Shown piece after piece: positions 21,976 to 31,880 of a DNA stretch of 36,995 nt; the first letter of the stretch is position 1; every line of letters begins with the position of its first letter. This DNA comes from Vitrella brassicaformis (Eukaryota; Sar; Vitrellaceae). A program made the position numbers and the translations under genes. Where the stretch lies: the NCBI GenBank assembly GCA_001179505.1, contig CDMY01000477.1:4973-41967 (forward strand), in the 5' to 3' direction. Below the pieces are notes generated by a model. The model did not search any database. It had not been told where the DNA came from and worked only from the letters and a program-made list of their open reading frames with translations.

Positions 21976-23483
21976 ATGCCGCCGCCCCTCTGCCTTTTGT
22001 GCCAATCCACCAACACACACACACAGACCAGCAACGTCGTGGTGGGGATGGCCGAGTACAAGAAGGCGGGCCGGGAGATCTGCCGAGCCAAGTGCTGCGA
22101 TGCGACCTACCACGTCGTGTGCATCGACAAGAAGCTCCAACAGCCACAGAGCGGCGGGCGGATGACGTGTTTGGCGTGCAAGGTGCGCTGGCCGATGGGA
22201 GAAGAGACGCGTGGCTGGATGTGTCTGTGCCATGGATGGATGGTGCCATTAGGCCGCGATTGAGGTGACGGATCTCGTACCCATCAAGATGCAGACCGCA
22301 GGGCTGCTCCATCAGCAGATTCTCAAGCACCTCAAAACACCCACTACTCCCTCTCCCTCGCCCGCTGCCGCCACGGGTCTCATCACTCCCAACCTGCCAT
22401 TGCCGTGTCGCACAAACAGCAGCAGCAGCACAACCATCACCACCACCAGCCGCAACCATTGCAACAATGGCAAGACCCTGAGGTGGATGGCAAAGCAGAA
22501 AGTGCCGACCGTTGTGGTGGGTGTTGCAGAGGGGCAGGGAGAGGGACAGGGGCCGCCTGGCGAGCCGATGATGGGGTCGTCCGTCAGCTTTGCAACAACT
22601 CCCGCAGACCAAGTACGCAGGATGGACGCCTTGGCCGTCGGTTTGACCCTGATTTGCGTTGTGTTGTCTGTCTCGCCATCCGCGTCAGGTGTGTGTTCCA
22701 TCTGTCTTCCCTCCGAGCACTTGCCCGTCCATGATGCCCGTGTCATTGGAGGTCCTCCGTGCCGTAATGCCCAACCTGAAGATGTTCCGGCAGACCGACA
22801 ACACACCGAGCAGCACCGAGACACTCAACGACACAGCCGCCCCCTCCCAGTCCACACGCAAGGATACGATACCGACGGCGACCAGGGAGGGGGGCAGGGA
22901 GCGATCGCCCCACAAGAGCAGGGAACCGGGGCAGATCTCCTCCCCCTACAGCGTGGAGGGGGACAAGAGCGAGGGGAGGCAGCTGTTGTGGCGGCATGAG
23001 ACGAGTGCCAACAGCAGAGGAGCCCGTCACAGTCGCAAGGCGGCTAAGGGACCGATGACTGTGTGGCGGGAGAAGAAGGGGCCGTCCACCAGCATGCCAG
23101 CAGTGCCGCACACCCGCCCGAAAGAGACGGAGACACCCCAGGCCAAGAGACCTGACGACTACGAGGCGGCCCTGTTGCACGCAGGCGGCGAGACACCGGC
23201 TGGCGGAGGGGGACGGGTGGCGGCCCAGCCGCCTGTCCTTGCATTGCCCATCAGCGCAGAGGCCCAGCGCATCTTCGCCGCCCGCACACCATTCCCAGTA
23301 CGTTAGAGCAGGGAGACACACCTAGACACACACAATCCGGTATATGCGGCAGACGAGGGGTGCTTGTTCTGTTGCGGTTGTGGTGCGCAGGTTCGGCGCG
23401 ATGGCACGGGCGGCATTCCGGAGGAGATGCCGCCTCCCTGCTTGTGCACAGAGTCGTGGGTGTCCCAGCTGGTTGGCGAGTGA
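21976..23483 (+). CDS. Cys-rich zinc-binding (PHD/RING-like) protein with long disordered tail
   Basis: The start MPPPLCLLCQSTNTHTQTSN is followed within about 70 residues by paired Cys/His ligands: CLLC, then CRAKCCDATYHVVC, then CLACK. This spacing (CxxC ... CxxxCC ... HxxC ... CxxC) resembles an incomplete PHD or ZZ/RING-type finger, so a zinc site is likely but the class is not sure. Introns at 22182-22253 (TGCAAG to GCCGCG) and about 22612-22688 (PADQ to VCVPS) keep the frame. The last intron (about 23299-23391) leads to VRRDGTGGIPEEMPPPCLCT and the stop at 23481. The rest is rich in Ser, Thr, Pro, Arg and Lys (ERSPHKSREPGQISSPYSVE, SRKAAKGPMTVWREKKGPST) and looks disordered. A chromatin or ubiquitin role is only a guess. 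About 410 aa. Confidence 0.65.
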
Positions 23484-23845
23484 CAGACAGACATTCCACA
23501 GCTTCCATACATGTAGATCAGATCGTCCATCAATGCTTCATTCACGAGTGAATGAATGGTCTGTCCGTCAAGGCAACTCCATGTCACCCACACCCACACC
23601 CAGACCCATCGACGCGTTAATTCATGCACGTGAAGCACGTCAGCACTGTGAGTGTACCATCCGTCCACCCCTTCATCATCCCTTCATCAATGAATGCACC
23701 ATTCGATCACAAATACGTCTTCCTTCCAATGGTGGGCGGCCGGACGCACAAACCCAGCCAGCCACCTGCCATGCCACCCCTTCGCCCCGCCCTCTCTCTT
23801 GATCCATCTGTGCTGGCAGGGCCGGCCATTCATCTCTCTGTTTGT
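23484..23845. other. Intergenic, between convergent 3' ends
   Basis: Between the stop of the Cys-rich gene and the stop of the H+-PPase on the other strand. It includes ccatcc/ttcatcaatgaatg-type short repeats. Nothing coding recognised. Confidence 0.5.
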
Positions 23846-26800
23846 CTATCTTGTGATTGCTGTAGCGGCTGCTGCATCCCCCGCGGTGGCCGACGACACG
23901 AACACAGGTGTGAGCACCATCGTGACCGTGGCCACCAACTTGATCAACACATGTACCGATGGACCTGCACACCATACCAAGACACCAGAATGTCCATACG
24001 TCCACCATATGAATCTCCCTGCTTACCGGCAGTGTCTTTTGATGGGTCTCCCACTGTGTCGCCCACCACGGCGGCCTTGTGGGTGTCGCTGCCCTTACCG
24101 CCAAGCGCACCTAAACATAACATACGCAGACATTCGCACATCACATCCATACGAGTGCACACACTGGATAGACAGAACGGCTCCGCACCTCACCTGTCTC
24201 GACGTATTTCTTGGCGTTGTCCCATGCGCCGCCAGCGTTGTTGAGGAACAGCGCCATCAAGATACCTACACACATGACACACACACACACACACACATGT
24301 ATGGCAAAAAGGCTCTCCCCCTCTCCCCTCCCTCTCTCTGTGGCCCACCGCACCGGTGGATGTGCTGAACATGAGAAAGGACGCAATCACCTGCGCACCT
24401 GCAGGCACCAAGACAGACAGACAAGCAACAACCAAGCCACTAATTGACCAGCACTGTGAGGGCTGTCAATGCCGTCGGGTGGCTCACCGAGGAAAGGCTT
24501 ATTCCAATACGACCCCAGCAACCTGCATCAAGGACAGACAGACAGGCAGCCATGGACACCTGTGTGTATGGTTTATGCATACGTCCCGAATGTACCTAAA
24601 CACAAATCCCACAGCCAATGGCGAGAGGACGGAGAGCAGCCCGGGCTTGACCATCTCACGCAGCGCTGCACGGGAGACTATCGCCACACATGCTGCAGCC
24701 ATGAGAGCAACACGCACGAGTTGAGTGGCGTGCGGACGTCTGGATCGTATGTGCGTACTTACTGTGGTAGTCAGGTTTTTCGGCGAAGTCCATGATCCCG
24801 GGGCACTCTGAGAACTGTCTCCTGACCTCCTTGACGACCTCCTGTGCGGCCCGGCCGACCGACTCCATTGCCCAGCTGCTGAAGAGGAACACCATCATCG
24901 CCCCGATCAGCCCCCCTATGAACACTGAACAGAACAGCCACATGCACCGCACCCGGACAGACAGACACGCATAGCATAAGAAGGAGGAGGAACATCTGGT
25001 TGAGTGTGGGGGCGTAGGTACCTTCAGGTTGGGCCAGGTCGACCACTTCGAATGTCTTGCCCGTGTAAACCGTCACCTGTGCACCCACACCCACACCACA
25101 CATAGGTCCACACCAATGTTTGCGGTGTCTGCCGGCGCGCACCTCGTCCAGAAACGCAGAGAATAGGAGGAAACACGCGAGTGACGCGGAGCCGACTGAG
25201 AAGCCCTTGGTGTTGGCCTTGGTCACGTTGCCCACAGCATCCAGACGATCGGTGATGGCCCTGCACATTCACACACACACACACACACAGGGCCAGAGGT
25301 GAGGTGCGAGCGAATTAAGACAGGCAGGGTGTGTCTGTCCGTCCGTTGGTTTGTTTCGTTGTACCTGACTTGTTCGTCCTGTTGGCTCATCTCGACGATG
25401 CCGCCCGCATTGTCGGCGATGGGACCGAAACTCGACATGCTGACCGATGGATGGATGGATGCCACACAGACAGATGGATCAGTTGCTTGGTGGGAGGAGG
25501 GGTGTTTACCTGAGGACGAAGACGGCAGTGCAGAGCATCCCCATGGTGGCCACTGCCGTCCCGAACAGCCCTGCCATCGTCTTGCCCGTGCCTAAGATCT
25601 CCGTCCCCACACCTACACACAACACACAGCACTCAGTCGGTGTCTGCCCACGGCCTGCCTGCGTGCGTGCCCGACTGACCGAGGTAGTAGGAGATGATGA
25701 CAGCGACGGAGATGCAAATCACAGGGAGTGCTGTGCTCTCCATGCCCACCGATATGCCGGCGATGATGTTGGTGGCGGGGCCTGTCAGGGAGGCCTCGGC
25801 GATGCGCTTGACCTGTGGGTACTCGTAGTCGGTGTAGTACTGCGTTATGATCACAAACAGGAAGGCGCACACCATCCCCACAGCACCGCACCCCGAGAAG
25901 TGCAGCCACGCCCTTGGCTGGTCCTCGAAATACAGAAAATACCTACATGCACCCAATCGGATGGATGGATGGATGAGTGTGTGGGGTGCGGTGGTGTGAG
26001 CTGACTGACCTGCAGAGTCCCGCGAAGCCAACGATGCTCATGATGCACGTGACCATGTACACGCGAATCATGATCTTGAGAGGGTCCTCGGGGGCCCCCG
26101 CCGCGCTGTCTGCGTCGGGCAGGCCCTTCTTGGTCCGCACCAGCAGAATGCCGATCGACGACGTCACCAAGTCCATGCAGTGCACACCCAGGGGGAACAA
26201 CACGAACCCTGCCGCGGCGGCGTCCGGCAGCTTGGCCTCGTCGGCCAGGGCCCCTCCCAGGATCATGGCACTGATAATCTCGGCAGCGATGCTCTCAAAC
26301 AGATCCGCACACTGACCCGCACAGTCGCCCACATTATCGCCGACGAGGTCGGCGATGACGGCGGGGTTTCTGGGGTCGTCCTCAGGGATGCCGGCCTCCA
26401 CCTTGCCCACCAGGTCGGCCCCCACGTCTGCACCCTTGGTGTAGATGCCGCCCCCCAGCTGCGCAAACATGGCCACCAGGGACGCGCCAAAGCCGTAGCC
26501 GACGATCAGCAGCGGCAGCCGGACAAAGGGAATCGCCGGGAGGAAGATCCGCAGGAAGAGGATGATGGTTGAGATGCCACCCACGGCGAGGGCGACGTTG
26601 ACGACTGAGCTGATGGCGCCGCCTCTGAAACACAGCTGCAGCGCCTCGTTGTAGCACCTTCGTGCAGCAGACGCCACCCTGATGTTGGCCCGCACGGACA
26701 CCCACATGCCGGAGTAGCCCGCGAGTGCGCTGCAGAGTGCGCCGACGATGAAAGTGAATCCTGTGAGGAATGCGATGCCGTAGGTGGAGAGGTACTGGAT

Positions 26801-27470
26801 CTCGCCAGGGCCGGCGTTGCTGTCCTTGGCCATGTAGATGAGGATGATGACGAACGTGAAGACAAACGATATCTTGACGATAGTGCCGTACTGCACGGCA
26901 AAGAAACCCTCAGCGCCCTCGCGAATGGGCTCGGACACCTCGCGCATCGCAACCGTGCCCCTGTCAGCCAGCCAGGCCATCCAAAGGCATTACAACGTGT
27001 GCATGTGTGTGGTTGGTTCGTTGCTCACTCACTCGTCGAATGCACTGAGCCATGAGAGAAGCCATAGTGAGAAGAGGATGGCGCCGATGGCGATGAGTAT
27101 GGCCGCCAGGACGACAAATATGGCGAAGTCGGAGCATATCAGCCACAGCAGGAACAAGACGCCGAAGAACCCGCCCGTCACCGTGATAGTCAGCGTCGAC
27201 CGAGCCGGCAGGTCCAAAGCATTGTACGCCGACACCTGACGCAACGCACACACACAATCACCACACCATGACAACCCACCGACCCAGTCAGTCCATCGTG
27301 TGTGCGTGCGTGCGGACGATTCTCTCGATGTCGGTTTCCTTGGCCTTTTCGCTTTTGCCGTAGAAGCCGACGGTGCTCGTGTGTGGTCCGCCCGCAGAGT
27401 AGTGGCCGGCGTGAGTGTGGTAGGGAAGCAACTCACGCTGCTCACTGCTCATGTTGCCACTACGATGCAT
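23846..27470 (-). CDS. Vacuolar-type H+-translocating pyrophosphatase, type II (K+-independent)
   Basis: Multi-exon membrane protein with many hydrophobic helices. Conserved loops: [15 protein letters not shown] and [36 protein letters not shown] (about 26300-26350), [33 protein letters not shown] (about 25185-25232), [33 protein letters not shown], ending [18 protein letters not shown]. These bind Mg-pyrophosphate and couple its hydrolysis to proton pumping into acidic organelles. The Lys and Thr in [10 protein letters not shown] sit where K+-independent (type II, AVP2-like) enzymes have Lys/Thr and K+-dependent ones Ala and Gly/Ala. [18 protein letters not shown] is also AVP2-like. The start is ATG 27470 (MHRSGN) or 27452 ([12 protein letters not shown]), same frame. 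Introns carry CA runs on the plus strand, meaning TG in the sense strand. Stop at 23846-23848. Confidence 0.93.
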
Positions 27471-28077
27471 TGACTAACAGTGACCGTCGACACGTCACAA
27501 TCAGTCTCCACCGCACAAACTCTGGTGAAGCCGCTGGAGACCAGAGAATTGCTGCAGAAACACACGCAGAGAAAGGCGATGGTGCAGAAGGTCTGTGTGT
27601 TTGTGTGTGCGTGTGTGCATCACACCTCTCTCAGGAATGACGGTTCCTCTTCCAACAGGTGTCTGTCGAAAACCACACCAGCAGGCAGGAAGGTAGATCC
27701 CCGCTTCACCAGGATGCGCTTCTAAGCAGATCTGCTTTGTTTGTTGAGGTGTCGGCGCCTGCCGCCAGTAGTTGCTCCTTCTCCACAGCGCCTTGCCCTC
27801 CACCTTCGTCGGGTTTTAGTGCTCTCGACCCTAACACAAACCATTGGTCTCAACACAGTGTTTGATGGTCTGTTACTTAATCCACTGAGGTCGTTCGTTC
27901 TCAATATGTGCACCGTCGCTGACATGATTGGCGTCGACCAAGCAGCTCCTTGGTGAAACGCCAGTCAACCATCACATCAGCAGCTGCACCCATACTGATC
28001 AACGGCGGCTCACTCGTTAACTCACCCGACTCGCTCATGCACATCTCATTGACTAGGGATGGAATGAGCTTTGGTTC

Positions 28078-28108
<31 letters not shown>

Positions 28109-28619
28109 GGCAGGGCACTACTAGACAGACCGACACAGGCAGAAAGCAGCCAGGGACACACACTGGCCATGCACATGATTGACAGACAGGTGGATGGGAT
28201 GAATGTACAACTAGACAGACAAAGATTATGGCCGGGGCCAAAAGCTATCTATCTACCTACGCGGGCGGACATTACATGCATTAGGCACACACATACACAC
28301 CACACACACACCACACACACACACGCTGCCGTCCGTTCCTTCTGGCTGCATCCATGCCACATGGACATGCTGACATGACCGGGTGGATGGATGGGTGGGT
28401 GGCTGACCACACACTAACCGCTGCACACACAAACTCTTTAAGACGCGTTGTCCTTCCTTCCTCCCTCCTCTCTCCTCGCCCTAGCGACCCACACACATAC
28501 ACACTCACTCACAGATCTACACGTACCTCCCTGGCTACCTTGTCCGGGCCAATGCATTGCCCCCGCCCCTCTCTCCCACCCACCCACCCATCTCATACAC
28601 ACACACATCCATGGGCGGG
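27471..28619. other. Intergenic, with dense simple repeats
   Basis: About 1.1 kb upstream of the H+-PPase and downstream of the coiled-coil gene. It contains (GACA)n at about 28080-28110, CA/CACA runs at about 28285-28325 and GGAT/GGGT repeats near 28382-28402. A plus-strand open stretch at 27483-27594 (DTSQSVSTAQTLVKPLETRE) with a possible GT-AG intron after it leads to stops in most joinings and has no ATG; I do not call it a gene. It presumably holds the H+-PPase promoter next to 27471. Confidence 0.45.
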
Positions 28620-30421
28620 CTACTCAGTTGCTCTGTCTGTGTCGGTGCGTGCTCCGAGCTTCGACAGGAGCGAGATGATCTGCTCGGCGTCCACCGTCTC
28701 AGCCTTCTGCGAGGGGGACGACTGGGCCGCCTGGGCTGTGACGGGAGGAGAACCACTGCTCGTACTGCCGCTGGCCTGGTCCCCACTGCTGCTGCTGGTG
28801 GTGTTGTTGTTGAGGAACGGCTTGTCCTTCCGCTGATGCTTCGGGATCTGACACACATACACGCACACACATACTGAGCGTCGAGACAGATGGGTGGGCA
28901 GGGTGTCGGTGGGTTACGAGGTTGAGCTTGGCGGATGAGGGTGGTGGCGCCACGACCTGTGTGGCCAGCAGATGGGAGCCCTGGGACTGATCAAACAAAC
29001 GGGGAGGCGCTATCTGCAGCCACACACACACACACACACACGCATCCAACTATGCGTCAAAGATCATTGATGTGGGTGGCCCATTGGGGTAAGGTGTGTG
29101 TGGCCGATGGTTGACCTGTTTGGCGAGGTGTGGCGGTATGCCGCGTAGGTCGACGCCCGGCTCGGCCGGCGGCAGCTGCATCGGGGGGTACGCTGTGGGG
29201 GCCGTGGTGGGGTCCATCATCGGAGGCATCATCTGCCCACCGGGCTGACGGCTCATGGCGCACAGAAGCGCCAACTCCTGACAAAGCAAGTAAACACGCA
29301 CACGTGTATGTATGTGGATGAGCGCTCATCGTCGAGGTGTGGTGTGCATTACCTCCCGGTTGGTGCCCTCAGCGACGGTGCGTGCGAGGTTCTTCCTGAT
29401 CTCCCTCTCCAGGGCCGGCGACCAGTCGGCGGGCGACAGCGGCACACCCATACCCATGCCCATACCCATGCCGCCCGCCTGCTGCGGCATCATCATCATC
29501 CGCCCTGACATCTGGCCCATCACATCCGCCGTCAGGGGCGGGCTGTGGGGGTCCATCATGGCGTCCCATGGCTGCTGCTGCTGCTGCTGCTGGTGTGGGA
29601 GCGGCGGGACGGCGGCCATCATGGGGACTGATGAGGTCATCATGGTGGTGTTGCCAGGGGCCGCACCCTGCTCCACCCTGATGGCCTCGTCCGTCGCTGC
29701 CCTCGTCTGCGCCGCCTGTGCGTGTGTGAGGGGCGGTGAGGTGAGGGACACCGACCGCTCGCCAATGGATCCCTCCTGCGGCTGCCGATGGCCTGTCGTG
29801 GTGGTGTTTGGTGTGATGGGGTGGTCGTCCCGCTGCTCGGTGGAGCTGCTGCCGCTCGACGACGAACACGGTCCCCCGTCGCTCGACCCAGGGTCAGTCG
29901 ACGTCAGCAGCGCAGCAGCACGCTGAGTGTCGACGCCCTGAGCACATACAGTCACATCCATCCAGGGTGGAGATCGGAATCTTCTACAGGTGGTTGTCCT
30001 TTGTGCGATGGGGTCTGTCTGGCCAGACCTGCGCCTTGAGCGCCTCCAGGCTTTTGTATACGGTGTCCATCTGCTGCCGCAGACCTGTACACCACCACAC
30101 ACGTCCATAGCCATGCACACATCACATGCACCACGCGGCAGTGTCCATCTCTCACTCTCTTTCGGACCTGCGAGTGCGGCTTCCTGTCTGGCCTTGAACT
30201 CCTGGAGGCTCTTCTCGAGGCTCTGCTGCTTCTCCTCCAGCCGGCACTGCTTCTCCTCCAGCGACGCACGAAGCGTACTCAAACCTGCACACACGCACAC
30301 ACACGCGCACACCAACAGATCCACAGTCCACGTGAGATGCATGGAATTGCTGGCGGATCTGGCAAGGTGGCGTACTTGCGTGTGCGTCAGGCATCGAGCC
30401 CTCTTTGTGCTCTTCTGCCAT
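28620..30421 (-). CDS. Gln/Met/Ser-rich coiled-coil protein, unknown function
   Basis: The start MAEEHKEGSMPDAHAS joins, in frame, to a coiled-coil exon (LSTLRASLEEKQCRLEEKQQ then SLEKSLQEFKARQEAALAG), then GLRQQMDTVYKSLEALKAQ, then a long low-complexity exon: HPITPNTTTTGHRQPQEGSI, a run of seven Gln before PWDAMM, and GMGMGMGMGVPLSPADWSPA. Later exons give ELALLCAMSRQPGGQMMPPM, PRLFDQSQGSHLLATQVVAP and the end IPKHQRKDKPFLNNN ... DAEQIISLLSKLGARTDTD with stop at 28620. No enzyme domain is seen. The composition (coiled coil plus Q/M/P/S-rich disorder) is common in transcription co-regulators and RNA-granule proteins, but this is only suggestive. Roughly 450 aa. Its start codon is 21 bp from that of the divergent gene. 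Confidence 0.6.
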
Positions 30422-30442
30422 CTCCCTCTTCAAACCTTACAA
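30422..30442. promoter_or_regulatory. 21-bp space between two divergent start codons
   Basis: The minus-strand ATG (30421-30419) and the plus-strand ATG (30443-30445) are separated by 21 bp. Unless one gene uses a later start (plus ATG 30482, MNFCLPALA), the two 5' UTRs must overlap and the core promoters must lie inside the opposite gene. Confidence 0.5.
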
Positions 30443-30789
30443 ATGGCTTCAAGCTCGCAAACGCCGCTCCCTTTGGCAGCCATGAATTTCTGCCTGCCTG
30501 CACTTGCCATCGTGGTCTCGTGCGGCCTGTCAGCCGAGGGCTTCGCTCTGCGGAACCATGGCGTGATGATGAGCACACTGGAGAGGCGGCCGGCTGTCGA
30601 CAAGATCTCCCGCAGGGACTATGCCGACTCAACGACAGCCATCGCAGCAGCCTCCCTGCTCGGCCTGGCTGCCGGCCCATCGACCGCAGCGGCAGACATC
30701 GACTTGATGAGCGCAAAGGTACACACACGCAGGGCGCGGCAGGCATGTGTGCCTCCCATTGGATGCTCAATGACAGCTGCTGGGCCTGT

Positions 30790-30827
<38 letters not shown>

Positions 30828-31542
30828 TTGTGCAGAGATCTTACTTCAGATACGTTCCGAGGATAGAAAAGGTCATACAGGCAGTGTGGCACGGCACACT
30901 CAGACGCGGGCAACAGTAACTGTCTGTCTGTCTGTCTGTCGTTGATCTGTGTGTGTGTCAGGGCCGTGACATGTATGTGTTGGATTTGCGGCCAGCGATA
31001 GAGAGTGAGAACTGGCAGGCCGTTCAGTCGTTCTTCGAGGTGCGCAAGAACGACAACACCTACGCCAGCTACTACCTCACCCGGCCAATGGAGATCTGGA
31101 GCACCAGCTTCAGCGAGAAGGGCACGGGGGACCGAACCAAACAGCTTCAGTCCATCGCTAAAGAGTTTGAGGACGGTACACACCAACACACCACACGCAT
31201 CACGACGCCTGGTTGATTCTGCCTGTCATCACACCTGTGTCGTCTTGTGTCATGCATGGTGCAGCTCTGGACAAGATCAACGTTGCGTCGGGTGGCAAGT
31301 CGACTGCCTCCTCTGGCGGCCTGTTTGCCGGTTTGTTTGGCGGCGGCGGCGGCAAGTCTGAGGACAAGAGGCCGCCCAAGACCCGGGCGACCGAGGCGTG
31401 GAGCGAAGGCAAGGCGGCCTTCAACAAGTACATTGCACTGGCGAACGAGGGCATCTCGGCTGAGCTCAAGCCGCTGGAGGCCATCCCGGACGACTTGGGC
31501 AAGTACAAACGGGCTGAGGCCCGCCCGGAGACCACCTTCTAG
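30443..31542 (+). CDS. Plastid-targeted protein, probable thylakoid lumen, function unknown
   Basis: The N-terminus has a bipartite or tripartite leader. First comes a signal-peptide-like segment, MNFCLPALAIVVSCGLSAEG, then FALRNHG with Phe right after the likely cleavage site (the ASAFAP-type Phe used by red-lineage complex plastids). Next is a transit-peptide-like part (STLERRPAVDKISRRDYADS), and then a hydrophobic stretch behind a twin Arg (RRDYADSTTAIAAASLLGLA) ending in an AxA-like site (STAAADI), as for Tat import into the thylakoid lumen. The mature part, about 200 aa, is helical: RSYFRYVPRIEKGRDMYVLD, ENWQAVQSFFEVRKNDNTYA, WSTSFSEKGTGDR and KAAFNKYIALANEGISAELK. It resembles small helical photosystem-associated lumen proteins (PsbQ/Psb31-like) only in style; no family is assigned. 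Four exons in phase 0 or matching phase; stop at 31540. Confidence 0.7.
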
Positions 31543-31880
31543 GCCACTGGACGGATGGCGTGTGGTGTGGTGATGCGAAATGTGCTCTGTCTGTGACCGA
31601 CTGGGGCGTGATGCGATGATACATAGCGAGGGAGAGAGATTGCAGTGAGATGCTGCAATGAAGACGACGATACGATGGCTGTGAGAGCACTGGACGCAAT
31701 ACAATGACGATTGAATGGGCGGAGTCGATTCGCTTTGAGCGGAAGCACATTCGCCTCAACTTGGGTCGAAAGGGTGTAAACGGAACGCTGAATCCACTGG
31801 CGCTGAATCGATTGAGGTGCCTCGACGCGAAGGGCCACACAGTGCGTGAGATAGCATCGCATTTCTTGTCCGTTCCAATC
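31543..31880. other. Intergenic / 5' region of the E2 gene
   Basis: 338 bp. The E2 frame stays open upstream to ATG 31704 (MTIEWAESIRFERKHIRLNL), which would add 59 residues. The composition there does not resemble the rest of the protein, and MADVIDLDD at 31881 is a better start, so I treat this part as leader. Confidence 0.45.

Noticed and set aside
27483-27865. Small plus-strand gene upstream of the H+-PPase (DTSQSVSTAQTLVKPLETRE, then VENHTSRQEGRSPLHQDALL)
   Set aside because: No ATG, several incompatible splice joinings with early stops, no recognisable domain; most likely 5' flanking sequence.
28080-28110. GACA tetranucleotide array, considered as a CRISPR-like or telomeric repeat
   Set aside because: A plain short tandem repeat with no spacers; the unit is not a known telomere repeat, and similar tracts are scattered through the window.
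31704-31880. Upstream start MTIEWAESIRFERKHIRLNL for the E2 gene
   Set aside because: The frame is open, but the sequence does not resemble the rest of the protein, and MADVIDLDD is a more natural N-terminus. It cannot be excluded.
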